This document shows positions 52,223 through 61,031 of a stretch of 64,000 bases of DNA, in pieces. A model generated the notes under the pieces. That model had not been told where the DNA came from and searched no databases. It saw nothing but the letters and a program-made list of their open reading frames with translations. Source of the DNA: Isoptericola sp. AK164 (GTDB taxonomy: Bacteria > Actinomycetota > Actinomycetes > Actinomycetales > Cellulomonadaceae); contig NZ_CP119106.1 of assembly GCF_029643425.1 (NCBI RefSeq), positions 1,426,001 to 1,490,000 of the forward strand, in the 5' to 3' direction. Each line of letters starts with the position of its first letter. Position 1 is the stretch's first letter. The translations under genes were made by a program, and so were the position numbers.

Positions 52223-53715
52223 GCGCCCCGTCCGCCGTCGCCGCGCTCGGGCGCGTCCACCTCGTCGGCGTCGGCGGAGCCGGGGTGTCCGTCGTCGCCC
52301 GTCTGCTCGCGGCCCAGGGCGCCCCGGTCCAGGGGTCGGACGCCGTCGAGAGCCCCGCGCTGTCCGCGCTGCGGGCCGACGGCGTGACCGTGTGGGTCGG
52401 GCACGACGCCGACCACGTCGTCGCGCCGGACGGCACCCCGCGGGTCGACACCGTCGTCGTCTCCACCGCCGTGCGGGAGAGCAACCCCGAGCTGGCCGCC
52501 GCGCGTGCGGCGGGCCTGCGGGTCCTGCACCGCTCCCAGGCGCTCGCCGCCCTCATGCAGGGGCGGCGCACCGTGGCGGTCGCCGGCGCGCACGGCAAGA
52601 CCACGACCTCGGCCATGGTGGCCACCGTGCTCGCCGCGGTCGGGGTGGACGCCTCGTTCGCGATCGGGGGCACGGTCCGACGGCGGGACGCGACGGGGGA
52701 GCGGACCGTGCCGGGCGGCCACGCCGGCAGCGCGGACGTGCTGGTGGCCGAGGCCGACGAGTCCGACGGGTCGTTCCTCAACTATGCCCCGACGGTGGCG
52801 GTGGTGACCAACGTCGAGGCTGACCACCTCGACCACTACGGCTCCCAGGAGGCGTTCGAGCAGGCGTTCGTGGACTTCGCCGCGCGGATCACCCCCGACG
52901 GGGCGCTCGTCGCCTGCGCGGACGACGCCGGCTCGGCCCGGTTGGCCGCCGCGCACCGCGAGGCCGGCCGACGCGTGGTCACCTACGGCACCGCGGACGG
53001 TGCCGACGTCCGCGTGCGGGACGTCGTCGTCGGCGCCGGGACCGTGCGCGCCGTCGTGTCCGGCGGGCCCCTGGGTGCGACGGACCACGTGCTGGCCCTC
53101 GACGTGCCGGGGGCGCACAACGCCCTGAACGCCACCGCCGCGGTCGTCGCCGCCGTGCTGCTCGGGGCGGAGCCGGCGGCCGCCGTGGCGGGCGCCGGCA
53201 TGTTCGTGGGGACGGGTCGACGCTTCGAGCCGCGCGGCGAGGTCGCGGGCGTGCGGGTGTTCGACAGCTACGACCACCACCCGACCGAGGTCGAGGCGCT
53301 GCTGCGTGCGGCCCGCCCGGTGGCCGGCGACGGACGCGTGGTCGTGCTGTTCCAGCCCCACCTGTACTCACGCACGCGGATCTTCGCCGACCGGTTCGCC
53401 GCGGCCCTGGCGCTCGCCGACGAGGTCGTGGTGACCGGGGTGTACCGGGCGCGGGAGGACGTCGACCCGCAGGTGACGGCGCGGACCATCACCGACCGGG
53501 CCGGCGCGACGGTCTCCGGGGGGCGGGTCCGCCCGGTCGAGGACCGGCTCGCGGCCGCGCACGCCGTGGCGGAGCTGGCCCGTCCCGGTGACGTCGTCCT
53601 GACCGTCGGCGCCGGCGACGTCACCGAGCTCGGCCCCGTCGTCCTCGCGGACCTGGCGGCCCGTCACGGCGTGGCGGACCCCTCGGGGCCCGCGCCGGAC
53701 GCGACCATGGGGTGA
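52219..53715 (+). CDS. murC: UDP-MurNAc-L-alanine ligase MurC
   Basis: First Mur ligase of the stem peptide. The product has 498 residues from ATG 52219. The N-terminal motif is VHLVGVGGAGVSVVA, the ATP site AGAHGKTTTSAM (122-133), then EADESDGSFLNY and FDSYDHHPTEVEA, where histidines replace the common YDDYGHHPTE tyrosine/glycine positions. VVLFQPHLYSRT and VLTVGAGDV follow. Its stop is embedded in the GTGATG start of ftsQ. Confidence 0.97.
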   Translation: MSAPSAVAALGRVHLVGVGGAGVSVVARLLAAQGAPVQGSDAVESPALSALRADGVTVWVGHDADHVVAPDGTPRVDTVVVSTAVRESNPELAAARAAGLRVLHRSQALAALMQGRRTVAVAGAHGKTTTSAMVATVLAAVGVDASFAIGGTVRRRDATGERTVPGGHAGSADVLVAEADESDGSFLNYAPTVAVVTNVEADHLDHYGSQEAFEQAFVDFAARITPDGALVACADDAGSARLAAAHREAGRRVVTYGTADGADVRVRDVVVGAGTVRAVVSGGPLGATDHVLALDVPGAHNALNATAAVVAAVLLGAEPAAAVAGAGMFVGTGRRFEPRGEVAGVRVFDSYDHHPTEVEALLRAARPVAGDGRVVVLFQPHLYSRTRIFADRFAAALALADEVVVTGVYRAREDVDPQVTARTITDRAGATVSGGRVRPVEDRLAAAHAVAELARPGDVVLTVGAGDVTELGPVVLADLAARHGVADPSGPAPDATMG

Positions 53716-54707
53716 TGCGTCCTCCTCCTCGTCCCCGCGCGCCCGAGCGGTCCCGGCCGGACCCGGCGGGGACGTCCGCGCCGTCGGCGGGGGCGCGGGG
53801 CCGTGCCCCGCAGCGGTCGGGCTCCCGTGCTCGTGCGGGCGACGGTGCGCGGTCGAGCGGCAGCGCCCGCTCCTCCGACAGCGCCCGCTCCGCCGCGAGC
53901 CCGGCGCGCGCCCGGCCGTCGGCTCCCGCGCGGGCGCCGCGCCCGGCGCCGTCGCCGGCGGCCGACCCCCGGGTGTCGACCACCATGGCGGAACGGCGGG
54001 CCGAGCGGTCGGCGATGCGCCGTCACCGGTCGTGGCGCACCGTGCTCGTGGTCGTGCTGGTGCTCCTGCTCGCCGGGGGAGCCGGCTGGGTGGTCGGGTG
54101 GTCCGACCTGCTGGCGCTCGAGGCCGGTGAGGTGGCCGTGACGGGGGCCGACTCGTCCGTCGTCGACGGCGAGCGGGTCCACGAGATCGCCGTCGCGGCC
54201 GCCGGCACGCCGCTGGCGCGGCTGGACGCCTCGGGCATGGCGGAGGAGATCCGCGGATTGCGCGGTGTCAAGGACGTCGCGCTGGAGCGGTCGTGGCCGC
54301 ACGGTCTGCAGGTGTCCGTCGTGGCGCGCGAACCGGTCGCCGCGGTCCCGGACGACGGTGACTTCGTGCTGCTCGACGACGAGGGGGTCCGCCTCGGCCG
54401 TCGCGGCGCGGTGCCGGAGGGGCTCCCGGTGGTCTCCGTGCCGCTCGAGCAGGAGTCCGTCCGCGCGCTGCGGGCGGCGCTGGCCGTGGTCGCGGCGCTG
54501 CCGCCCGGTCTGGCCGCCCGCGTGGAGACGGTGAGCGCCCGCACCCAGGACGACGTCGAGACCGTGCTCCGCGACGGACTGAGCGTCCGGTGGGGCGGCG
54601 CGGAGCGGCTGCCGCTGAAGGTGGAGGTCGTGCGCACCCTGCGTCAGGTCGGCGGCGACGTCGCCGTCATCGACGTGTCCTCGCCCGAGCTTCCCGTGAC
54701 CCGTTGA
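53712..54707 (+). CDS. ftsQ: Cell division protein FtsQ (DivIB)
   Basis: Bitopic scaffold of the divisome, 331 residues from GTG 53712 (ATG 53715 is adjacent). The first 100 residues are a disordered Arg/Pro/Ser/Ala-rich tail with short SARSS/DSARS repeats, longer than usual. One membrane span (about 110-132) is followed by a POTRA domain (VAVTGADSSVVDGERVHEI) and the FtsQ domain (KDVALERSWPHGLQVSVVAREP). It links FtsL to the other division proteins. ftsZ follows after a 166-base AT-rich gap. Confidence 0.92.
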   Translation: MMRPPPRPRAPERSRPDPAGTSAPSAGARGRAPQRSGSRARAGDGARSSGSARSSDSARSAASPARARPSAPARAPRPAPSPAADPRVSTTMAERRAERSAMRRHRSWRTVLVVVLVLLLAGGAGWVVGWSDLLALEAGEVAVTGADSSVVDGERVHEIAVAAAGTPLARLDASGMAEEIRGLRGVKDVALERSWPHGLQVSVVAREPVAAVPDDGDFVLLDDEGVRLGRRGAVPEGLPVVSVPLEQESVRALRAALAVVAALPPGLAARVETVSARTQDDVETVLRDGLSVRWGGAERLPLKVEVVRTLRQVGGDVAVIDVSSPELPVTR

Positions 54708-54788
54708 GAGCCGTCACACCGCTCGCGACACGCCGAGGCATGTGCGGCCCGCGTGGGTGTCGGCGAAATACCGTCGGTGGCAAGCAGC

Positions 54789-54833
54789 AACCTGACATAA
54801 CACTCACCTTCAACTATAACCTGAAGGTTTGGT
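54789..54833 (+). promoter_or_regulatory. AT-rich ftsZ promoter region with inverted repeat
   Basis: An unusually AT-rich stretch in the ftsQ-ftsZ gap holds AACCTGA twice (54789 and 54819), TAACAC and TATAAC -10-like hexamers, and a perfect 7-bp inverted repeat ACCTTCA (54806-54812) / TGAAGGT (54822-54828). The rest of the 166-base gap has no gene. It is very likely the main ftsZ promoter with an operator. Confidence 0.6.
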
Positions 54834-54873
54834 CGGTGGCAGTCAGGACCGGAACGACCCGAGAGGCAACGAC

Positions 54874-56217
54874 GTGGCAACTCCGCAGAACTACCTGGCA
54901 GTGATCAAGGTGGTCGGCATCGGCGGTGGCGGCGTGAACGCCGTGAACCGCATGATCGAGGTCGGCCTCAAGGGTGTCGAGTTCATCGCCATCAACACCG
55001 ACGCGCAGGCCCTGCTGATGTCGGACGCCGATGTCAAGCTGGACGTCGGCCGCGAGCTGACGCGCGGGCTCGGCGCGGGGGCGGACCCCGAGGTCGGCCG
55101 CAAGGCCGCCGAGGACCACGCCGAGGAGATCGAGGACGTCCTGCGCGGGGCGGACATGGTCTTCGTCACGGCGGGCGAGGGCGGCGGCACCGGCACCGGC
55201 GGCGCGCCGGTCGTGGCCCGCATCGCGCGGTCGCTGGGTGCGCTGACCGTGGGCGTGGTCACCCGGCCGTTCACCTTCGAGGGGCGTCGCCGCTCGGTGC
55301 AGGCCGAGCAGGGGATCGAGCAGCTCCGCGAGGAGGTCGACACCCTCATCGTGATCCCGAACGACCGGCTGCTGTCGATGTCGGACCGGAACGTCTCGGC
55401 GATCGCCGCGTTCCACTCGGCCGACCAGGTGCTGCACTCCGGCGTCCAGGGGATCACCGACCTCATCACCACCCCCGGCCTGATCAACCTGGACTTCGCC
55501 GACGTGAAGTCCGTGATGCAGGGGGCCGGGTCCGCCCTCATGGGCATCGGCTCGGCCCGCGGGGAGGACCGCGCCGTCCAGGCCGCCGAGCTCGCGATCT
55601 CCTCGCCGCTGCTGGAGGCCTCCATCGACGGCGCGCACGGCGTGCTGCTGTCGATCCAGGGCGGCAGCGACCTCGGCCTGTTCGAGGTGCACGAGGCGGC
55701 ACGCCTGGTGCAGGAGGCGGCCCACCCCGAGGCGAACATCATCTTCGGCACGGTCATCGACGACGCGCTCGGCGACGAGGTCCGGGTCACGGTCATCGCC
55801 GCCGGCTTCGACGGGGGACTGCCCAAGCCGCGCGAGGACTCCCGGGCGCTCGGGCAGGTCACCGGCAGCTCCGCGGCCGGCCGGCCGGCCGTCGACGACG
55901 GTGCGGCCGGGCGTCCGGCCCCGGCCTCCGCGACGAGCCCGGCGTCGCCGGCCGGTGGTCAGGGCGTCTCCCCGGCGACCGCCCCGGTGCCCGCCGCCGA
56001 GCCCGCGCACGCCCGTCCGCGGCCGATCCCGGCGGACCCGGACGACGTGCCGGCGAGCCTGGAGCCGGTGGGCGGCAGCCCGCGCCCGGCGCAGCTCGGT
56101 GTCGTCGAGGAGGGCAACGGCGAGGGCGTGACGGTCGAGCGTCCGGTGGACGTGCCCCGGATGGTCGACCAGTCCCGGCCCGCCGAGGACCTCGACGTCC
56201 CCGACTTCCTCAAGTGA
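54874..56217 (+). CDS. ftsZ: Cell division GTPase FtsZ
   Basis: Tubulin homologue that forms the Z ring. The product has 447 residues from GTG 54874 behind GAGAGG. The GTP-binding domain begins [16 protein letters not shown], with the tubulin signature GGGTGTG at 103-109 and the T7 synergy loop [11 protein letters not shown]. After about residue 330, a long Pro/Ala/Gly-rich linker runs to the conserved C-terminal peptide DVPDFLK, the docking site for SepF and FtsW. The linker is longer than in E. coli. It overlaps pgeF (GTGA). Confidence 0.98.
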   Translation: MATPQNYLAVIKVVGIGGGGVNAVNRMIEVGLKGVEFIAINTDAQALLMSDADVKLDVGRELTRGLGAGADPEVGRKAAEDHAEEIEDVLRGADMVFVTAGEGGGTGTGGAPVVARIARSLGALTVGVVTRPFTFEGRRRSVQAEQGIEQLREEVDTLIVIPNDRLLSMSDRNVSAIAAFHSADQVLHSGVQGITDLITTPGLINLDFADVKSVMQGAGSALMGIGSARGEDRAVQAAELAISSPLLEASIDGAHGVLLSIQGGSDLGLFEVHEAARLVQEAAHPEANIIFGTVIDDALGDEVRVTVIAAGFDGGLPKPREDSRALGQVTGSSAAGRPAVDDGAAGRPAPASATSPASPAGGQGVSPATAPVPAAEPAHARPRPIPADPDDVPASLEPVGGSPRPAQLGVVEEGNGEGVTVERPVDVPRMVDQSRPAEDLDVPDFLK

Positions 56218-57020
56218 CCTCACCCGTCCCCTGGGCCCAGGAGGCCATGTTGCCCGAGGACTTCGGCGCGGGTCTGCTGCGGGCAGACCTGGGCGAGGGT
56301 GTGGTGGCGGGGTTCACCACGCGGCACGGCGGCGTCTCGCCGGCGCCGTGGTCGTCCCTCGACCTGGCCGACACCACGGGTGACGACAGCGCGCGCGTCC
56401 AGCGCAACCGCGACCTCCTGGCCGAGTGGGTCGGGGCCCCCGTGGCCTTCGCCACGCAGGTGCACGGCGCGGACGTCCTCGATCTCGGACCGGCCGAGCG
56501 TGCCGAGTGGTCCGGTGCGCCCCCGATGAGCGCCGGTACCGCGGACGGCCTGGTCACCGCGGAACCGGGACTGGGGCTCGGCGTGCTCGTCGCGGACTGC
56601 GTCCCGGTGCTGCTCGCCGACCCCGTGGCCCGGGTGGTCGGCGTCGCCCACGCCGGACGCCGGGGACTCGTCGCCGGCGTCGTGGACCGGGTCGTCGACC
56701 GCCTGCTGGCGCGCGGCGCCGAGGTGGACCGGCTGCGCGCCGCCGTCGGGCCGGCGGTGTGCGGGGCGTGCTACGAGGTGCCGGAGGACCTGCGTGACGA
56801 GGTCACCGCCGTCGTGCCCGAGAGCTGGTCGACCACGGCGCGCGGCACCGCCGGGCTGGACCTGCCTGCCGGGGTGACGGCCCGGCTCGCCGCGCGGGGC
56901 GTCGCCGCCACACGGGTCGATCGCTGCACGATGACCGACGCGGACCTGTTCTCGCACCGTCGGGCCACGGCCGCCGGCGAGGTCGCGGGACGCCAGGCGG
57001 GTGTCGTCGTCCTGTCGTGA
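56214..57020 (+). CDS. pgeF: PgeF/YfiH-type multicopper-oxidase-like protein
   Basis: A 268-residue laccase-domain protein from GTG 56214, overlapping the ftsZ stop by four bases. Conserved segments are [26 protein letters not shown] (His), [11 protein letters not shown] (Cys) and [12 protein letters not shown] (His), the set of metal/active-site residues of the family; here the usual HAGWRG reads HAGRRG. Relatives act as purine nucleoside phosphorylases or as peptidoglycan editing factors that correct L-Ser-containing precursors. Its place after ftsZ is conserved in actinobacteria, usually followed by yggS, which is absent here. Confidence 0.9.
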   Translation: MTSPVPWAQEAMLPEDFGAGLLRADLGEGVVAGFTTRHGGVSPAPWSSLDLADTTGDDSARVQRNRDLLAEWVGAPVAFATQVHGADVLDLGPAERAEWSGAPPMSAGTADGLVTAEPGLGLGVLVADCVPVLLADPVARVVGVAHAGRRGLVAGVVDRVVDRLLARGAEVDRLRAAVGPAVCGACYEVPEDLRDEVTAVVPESWSTTARGTAGLDLPAGVTARLAARGVAATRVDRCTMTDADLFSHRRATAAGEVAGRQAGVVVLS

Positions 57021-57101
57021 CGTCGGCGTGTCGCGATCCGCCTAGCGCGTCGTGCTGGATACCGTCAAGTCACTGACGTACCGACGAAACGGAGCAGGGC
57101 G

Positions 57102-57578
57102 ATGGGCGGAGCGCTTCGCAAGACGATGCTGTACCTGGGGCTGGCCGACGACCAGCGCCCCGACGGGGAGTACCTCGACGACTACGACGAGGAGCTGGAG
57201 CCGGTGCGTGACGACGACTACCAGGCCGAGGTCACGCCGCTGCACCGTGACGGGGTGCCGGCCGACGCCCTCGTCGGCGGCGACCTGCGTCGCATCACCA
57301 CCATCCACCCGCGGTCGTACAACGACGCGCGGCTGATCGGCGAGGCCTTCCGCGGCGGGACGCCGGTCATCATGAACCTGTCGGACATGGACGACTCCGA
57401 CGCCAAGCGGCTCGTCGACTTCTCGGCGGGACTGATCTTCGGCCTGCGGGGCTCCATCGAGCGGGTCACGAACAAGGTCTTCCTGCTCTCGCCTGAGCAC
57501 GTCGAGATCGCGGGCGAGGAGCAGGTTGCCCCGCGGCCGACCGAGGCACGTGCGGGAGCCTTCTACAACCAGAGCTGA
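57102..57578 (+). CDS. sepF: Cell division protein SepF
   Basis: FtsZ-anchoring protein, 158 residues from ATG 57102 with GGAGCAGGG upstream. The N-terminal amphipathic helix ([15 protein letters not shown]) tethers to the membrane; an acidic linker follows; the SepF/DUF552 domain spans about 65-145 ([40 protein letters not shown]). It is the main membrane anchor of FtsZ in actinobacteria, which lack FtsA. It ends 10 bases before a strong hairpin (57588-57630). Confidence 0.95.
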   Translation: MGGALRKTMLYLGLADDQRPDGEYLDDYDEELEPVRDDDYQAEVTPLHRDGVPADALVGGDLRRITTIHPRSYNDARLIGEAFRGGTPVIMNLSDMDDSDAKRLVDFSAGLIFGLRGSIERVTNKVFLLSPEHVEIAGEEQVAPRPTEARAGAFYNQS

Positions 57579-57587
57579 AACCACGAC

Positions 57588-57630
57588 CACGACGCGCGGC
57601 CCGGGCACGCCCCTCGGGCTGCGCGTCGTG
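57588..57630 (+). terminator. 16-bp hairpin after sepF
   Basis: Bases 57588-57603 pair with 57615-57630 (one G-T wobble) across an 11-base loop, right after the sepF stop and before the yggT promoter TAGGTT (57638-57643). It probably ends the pgeF-sepF message. Confidence 0.7.
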
Positions 57631-57649
57631 CGTCGGGTAGGTTGCCCTC

Positions 57650-57946
57650 GTGAGCGTGATCTTCAGCCTCGTCGGCTTCGTCCTGCTGCTGTTCCTGCTG
57701 TGCCTCATCGTCCGGCTGGTCTTCGACTGGGTGCAGTTCTTCGCCCGTGACTGGCGTCCGCGCGGCGTCGTCCTCGTGATCGCCGAGGGTGTGTACACCG
57801 TCACAGACCCGCCGCTGCGCGCGCTGCGCCGGATCATCCCGCCGCTGACCCTCGGCAGCGTGCGCCTGGACCTCGCCTTCCTCGTCCTGTTCCTGGCGAC
57901 GTCGATCCTCATGCAGGTCGCGAACGGTCTGGCCGCGAGCCTCTGA
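57650..57946 (+). CDS. YggT family membrane protein
   Basis: A 98-residue protein with two membrane spans (about 3-25 and 68-90), from GTG 57650, six bases after TAGGTT (57638-57643). Conserved YggT positions include RLVFDWVQFFARDWRPRG and the TDPPLRALRRIIPP segment before the second span. YggT genes lie between sepF and divIVA in most actinobacteria. A role in osmotic or envelope homeostasis is proposed elsewhere, unproven here. Confidence 0.92.
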   Translation: MSVIFSLVGFVLLLFLLCLIVRLVFDWVQFFARDWRPRGVVLVIAEGVYTVTDPPLRALRRIIPPLTLGSVRLDLAFLVLFLATSILMQVANGLAASL

Positions 57947-57965
57947 GCCGCCCGGGGCGCCGCCG

Positions 57966-58011
57966 GGCGCCTCGCCCGCACGGGAGGAGCGGTGGCCCGG
58001 GGGCGGGCGCC
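57966..58011 (+). terminator. Hairpin after yggT
   Basis: GGCGCC-T-CGCCC (57966-57977) pairs with GGGCGGGCGCC (58001-58011), one bulged base, in the 201-base yggT-divIVA gap. The remainder of the gap holds the divIVA promoter and no gene. Confidence 0.45.
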
Positions 58012-58073
58012 GACCGCCCCGCCACCTGTGAAGACGTCGTGTGCTCGGCGTCCTCGGAGGGCCGCGTCGGCGC

Positions 58074-58099
58074 CCGTGGGCTACCGTGGGCACCCACGG
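58074..58099 (+). promoter_or_regulatory. divIVA promoter with CCGTGGG repeats and a 16-bp palindrome
   Basis: CCGTGGG occurs at 58074-58080 and again at 58084-58090, where it forms a perfect palindrome with CCCACGG at 58093-58099 (two-base centre). A TACCGT hexamer (58082-58087) overlaps the palindrome, placing a possible operator on the -10 and start site of divIVA, about 50 bases before the gene. Confidence 0.5.
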
Positions 58100-58147
58100 A
58101 CGCTCCGGGTCCGTGCATGGATCGCGCTACGGCAACGAGGTGACACG

Positions 58148-58795
58148 ATGGCACTGCTGACGGCAGAGGACATCCTCAACAAGAAGTTCTCGGCGACGAA
58201 GTTCCGCGAGGGCTACGACGTCGAAGAGGTCGACGACTTCCTGGACGAGGTCGTCCGGACTCTGACGGCGGTGCAGGAGGAGAACGACGACCTGCGGTCG
58301 AAGCTGTCCGCGGCCGAGAGCCGGGTCGCGGAGCTCAGCCGCAACGAGGCCGCGGCGCAGTCGGCCGAGAAGCCCGAGGCCCCGGCTCCGGCCGCCGCGC
58401 CCGCTCCTGCGCCGGCCCTGGCCGAGGCGGCCGCCGGCAAGCAGGGCGCCGAGCCCGAGTCCGCCACGGGCATGCTGCAGCTCGCCCAGAAGCTGCACGA
58501 CGACTACGTCCGCTCCGGCCAGGAGGAGGGCGACCGGCTCATCGCCGAGGCGAAGGCCGAGGGCTCCCGCATCGTCCGCGAGGCCGAGGAGACCAGCCAC
58601 CGCACGCTGTCGCAGCTGGAGCAGGAGCGGTCGCTGCTCGAGCGCAAGATCGACGAGCTGCGCCTGTTCGAGCGGGACTACCGCACCCGCCTGAAGAGCT
58701 TCCTGCAGAACCTGCTCGGCGACCTGGACGCCCGCGGCTCGGCCCTGCCGCCGCAGCGTCAGAACGCCGCGGCGGGTCGTTCGCAGGACGTCTGA
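58148..58795 (+). CDS. divIVA: Polar growth protein DivIVA (Wag31 type)
   Basis: Coiled-coil protein that marks curved membrane at poles and septa, 215 residues from ATG 58148 after GAGGTGA. The N-terminal membrane-binding domain reads LTAEDILNKKFSATKFREGY, followed by a first coiled coil (about 28-75), an Ala/Pro-rich linker (about 78-110) and a long second coiled coil (about 115-195: EEGDRLIAEAKAEGSRIVRE). It recruits wall synthesis and may be phosphorylated in relatives. It closes the division cluster. Confidence 0.95.
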   Translation: MALLTAEDILNKKFSATKFREGYDVEEVDDFLDEVVRTLTAVQEENDDLRSKLSAAESRVAELSRNEAAAQSAEKPEAPAPAAAPAPAPALAEAAAGKQGAEPESATGMLQLAQKLHDDYVRSGQEEGDRLIAEAKAEGSRIVREAEETSHRTLSQLEQERSLLERKIDELRLFERDYRTRLKSFLQNLLGDLDARGSALPPQRQNAAAGRSQDV

Positions 58796-58816
58796 CGCAC
58801 CACCCGGAGCACGCGG

Positions 58817-58885
58817 CGCACGGATCGGCCCGCACCAGCAGACACGCCCGGTCGGCGCGTGCTGTTGTGCGGGTCGATCCGTGCG
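58817..58885 (+). terminator. Very long imperfect hairpin after divIVA
   Basis: Arms of about 32 bases (58817-58848 and 58854-58885) pair with a few mismatches across a short loop, followed by TTTAC. It occupies most of the divIVA-TraR gap and should end the division-cluster message. Confidence 0.75.
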
Positions 58886-58924
58886 TTTACTCTGCGGTGA
58901 CCTCGAAGAACGGAAGGGCGCCGA

Positions 58925-59386
58925 ATGTCCAAGCTCTCCACCTCCCAGCGGGCGACGATCCGCGAGGAGTTCCCGAACCTGACGCGTGACGTCAAGGAGT
59001 TCCCCGTGCGTGACGGCGAGGAGCCGTGGACCCTCCAGGAGGTCTCCGAGCTCGCGCTGCTGCTCCTGGAGGACAAGGAACGCTTCACCGCCGAGCTGGC
59101 CGCTGCCGACGCCGAGCTGTCCGACCTCCTGCGCAACTCCGGCGACGGCGCCGGTGACGACCAGGCCGACTACGGTTCCAGCGCGCTCGAGCGCGAGCAG
59201 GAGCTCACGCTCGTGAACAACCTGCGCGACCTGCTGGACCAGACGACCCACGCGCTGGACCGCATCCGCAACGGCGCCTACGCCACCTGCGAGGTCACCG
59301 GGGCGCCGATCGGCAAGGCACGGCTGCAGGCCTTCCCGCGGGCCACCCTGTCGGTCGAGGCGAAGGCACGCGAGGAGCGTCGGTAG
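58925..59386 (+). CDS. TraR/DksA-family protein with a degenerate zinc finger
   Basis: A 153-residue protein from ATG 58925. The N-terminal helical part (LQEVSELALLLLEDKERFTA) and coiled coil (about 55-112) fit the actinobacterial TraR/DksA family. In the C-terminal domain GAYATCEVTGAPIGKARLQA...LSVEAKAREERR only C122 of the four zinc cysteines remains: positions 125, 143 and 146 are Thr, Ser and Ala. The spacing of the finger is kept, so the fold may persist without zinc. It may still bind RNA polymerase; this is inference. Confidence 0.85.
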   Translation: MSKLSTSQRATIREEFPNLTRDVKEFPVRDGEEPWTLQEVSELALLLLEDKERFTAELAAADAELSDLLRNSGDGAGDDQADYGSSALEREQELTLVNNLRDLLDQTTHALDRIRNGAYATCEVTGAPIGKARLQAFPRATLSVEAKAREERR

Positions 59387-59405
59387 CGCCGTAGACTCTG
59401 GCGCG

Positions 59406-60035
59406 ATGTCCACGACGCCCGCCGGGTCCGACCCGGTCCCCGACCCTCCCCACGAGACCGCGTCCTCGGCGCCCCAGGACGCCGACGACGCCGTCGCCAC
59501 GCACGACGCCGCGGCGGCCGCCCGTCGCCGTCGGCTCGGCGTCGGCGCGCTGAGCCTCGCCGCCGTCGTGCTGGTCACCGACCAGCTGACGAAGTGGTGG
59601 GCGCTGGCCGCGCTGACCGAGGGCGAACGGATCGCGCTGCTCGGCGACCTGCTGGGGCTGACCCTGGTGTTCAACCCGGGCGCCGCGCTGTCGTTCATGG
59701 CGAACGGCTACACCTGGGTCCTGACGATCGTCGTCGTGGTGGTCGTCGTGGTGATCCTGCGCGCGATGCGTCGCATCGGGTCGCTCGGCTGGGCCGTCGC
59801 GCTGGGCCTGCTCCTGGGCGGCGCGCTGGGCAACCTCGTCGACCGGATCTTCCGGCAGCCGGGCTTCGCCCGCGGCGAAGTGGTCGACATGATCGCCTAC
59901 GCCGACTTCTTCGTCGGCAACGTCGCGGACATCGCCATCGTCGTCGCCGCGGGGCTGATCATCCTGCTGTCCTTCCGGGGCGTCGGGCTCGACGGCACGC
60001 GCCAGACCTCCGACGACACGGAGGACGAGGACTGA
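59406..60035 (+). CDS. lspA: Lipoprotein signal peptidase LspA
   Basis: Aspartyl protease of the membrane that removes lipoprotein signal peptides, including that of GluB here. The product has 209 residues from ATG 59406, eight bases after TAGACT (59392-59397). A 42-residue acidic, non-conserved N-terminal tail precedes four membrane spans. The catalytic dyad is D146 (GNLVDRIF) and D175 (NVADIAIV), with DQLTKWW and [10 protein letters not shown] in the conserved N-terminal motifs. It overlaps rluD by one base (TGATG). Confidence 0.96.
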   Translation: MSTTPAGSDPVPDPPHETASSAPQDADDAVATHDAAAAARRRRLGVGALSLAAVVLVTDQLTKWWALAALTEGERIALLGDLLGLTLVFNPGAALSFMANGYTWVLTIVVVVVVVVILRAMRRIGSLGWAVALGLLLGGALGNLVDRIFRQPGFARGEVVDMIAYADFFVGNVADIAIVVAAGLIILLSFRGVGLDGTRQTSDDTEDED

Positions 60036-60967
60036 TGGCGCTGCGTACGCTGCCCGTGCCCGACGGCCTGGCCGGCGAACGGGTGGACGTCGCCCTGGGC
60101 CGCATGCTCGGGTTCTCCCGCAGCCAGGCGGCCGAGCTCGCCGCGTCCGGCGCGGTGCGCGCGGACGGGCGCACCGTGAGCAAGTCCGACCGGCTGGTGC
60201 CCGACACGCTGCTCGAGGTGGACGTCCCGGACGCCCCGGCCGAGGCCGTGGAGGTCGTCGCCGAGCCGGTGGAGGGCATGTCGATCGCCTACGACGACGA
60301 CGACGTCGTGGTCGTGGACAAGCCGGTCGGGGTGGCCGCGCACCCGTCGCCGGGGTGGACCGGCCCGACCGTGGTCGGCGCGCTGGCCGCCGCCGGCTAC
60401 CGCATCGCCACCTCCGGCGCCGCCGAGCGGCAGGGGATCGTGCACCGCCTCGACGTCGGCACCTCCGGCCTGATGGCGGTGGCCAAGTCCGAGGCCGCCT
60501 ACACGGGGCTCAAGCGCGCCTTCAAGGAGCGCACGGTCGACAAGGTCTACCACGCGCTCGCCCAGGGCCACCCGGAGCCGACGACGGGCACGATCGACGC
60601 GCCGATCGGTCGGCACCCGCACCACGACTACAAGTTCGCCGTGGTCGCCGACGGCAAGCCCTCGGTGACCCACTACGAGGTGCTCGAGATGCTGCCGGCC
60701 GCGTCCCTGGTCGAGGTGCACCTGGAGACGGGCCGCACCCACCAGATCCGGGTGCACTTCGCCGCGCTGCGCCACCCGCTCGTCGGCGACCTGACCTACG
60801 GGGCCGACCCCACGCTCGCCGCCCGCACGGGGCTGCAGCGGCAGTGGCTGCACGCGATGCGCCTGGGGTTCACCCACCCCGTCACGGGCCGGGACGTCAT
60901 GGTGGAGTCCGAGTACCCGCAGGACCTGGCCGACGCCCTGCGGACGCTGCGCGACGCCTACCTGTGA
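60035..60967 (+). CDS. rluD: RluD-type 23S rRNA pseudouridine synthase
   Basis: Isomerises uridines in helix 69-type positions of 23S rRNA. The product has 310 residues from ATG 60035. An S4 RNA-binding domain (about 15-70: [20 protein letters not shown]) is followed by the catalytic domain with [17 protein letters not shown] and the catalytic D140 in [28 protein letters not shown] is the C-terminal motif. lspA-rluD is a conserved pair in many bacteria. Confidence 0.93.
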   Translation: MALRTLPVPDGLAGERVDVALGRMLGFSRSQAAELAASGAVRADGRTVSKSDRLVPDTLLEVDVPDAPAEAVEVVAEPVEGMSIAYDDDDVVVVDKPVGVAAHPSPGWTGPTVVGALAAAGYRIATSGAAERQGIVHRLDVGTSGLMAVAKSEAAYTGLKRAFKERTVDKVYHALAQGHPEPTTGTIDAPIGRHPHHDYKFAVVADGKPSVTHYEVLEMLPAASLVEVHLETGRTHQIRVHFAALRHPLVGDLTYGADPTLAARTGLQRQWLHAMRLGFTHPVTGRDVMVESEYPQDLADALRTLRDAYL

Positions 60968-61031
60968 GCCGGTGAACCTCGTCACGGCGGGGCAGGACGG
61001 GGACGTCGGGGGCCGCGCCTAGACTCGGGGC

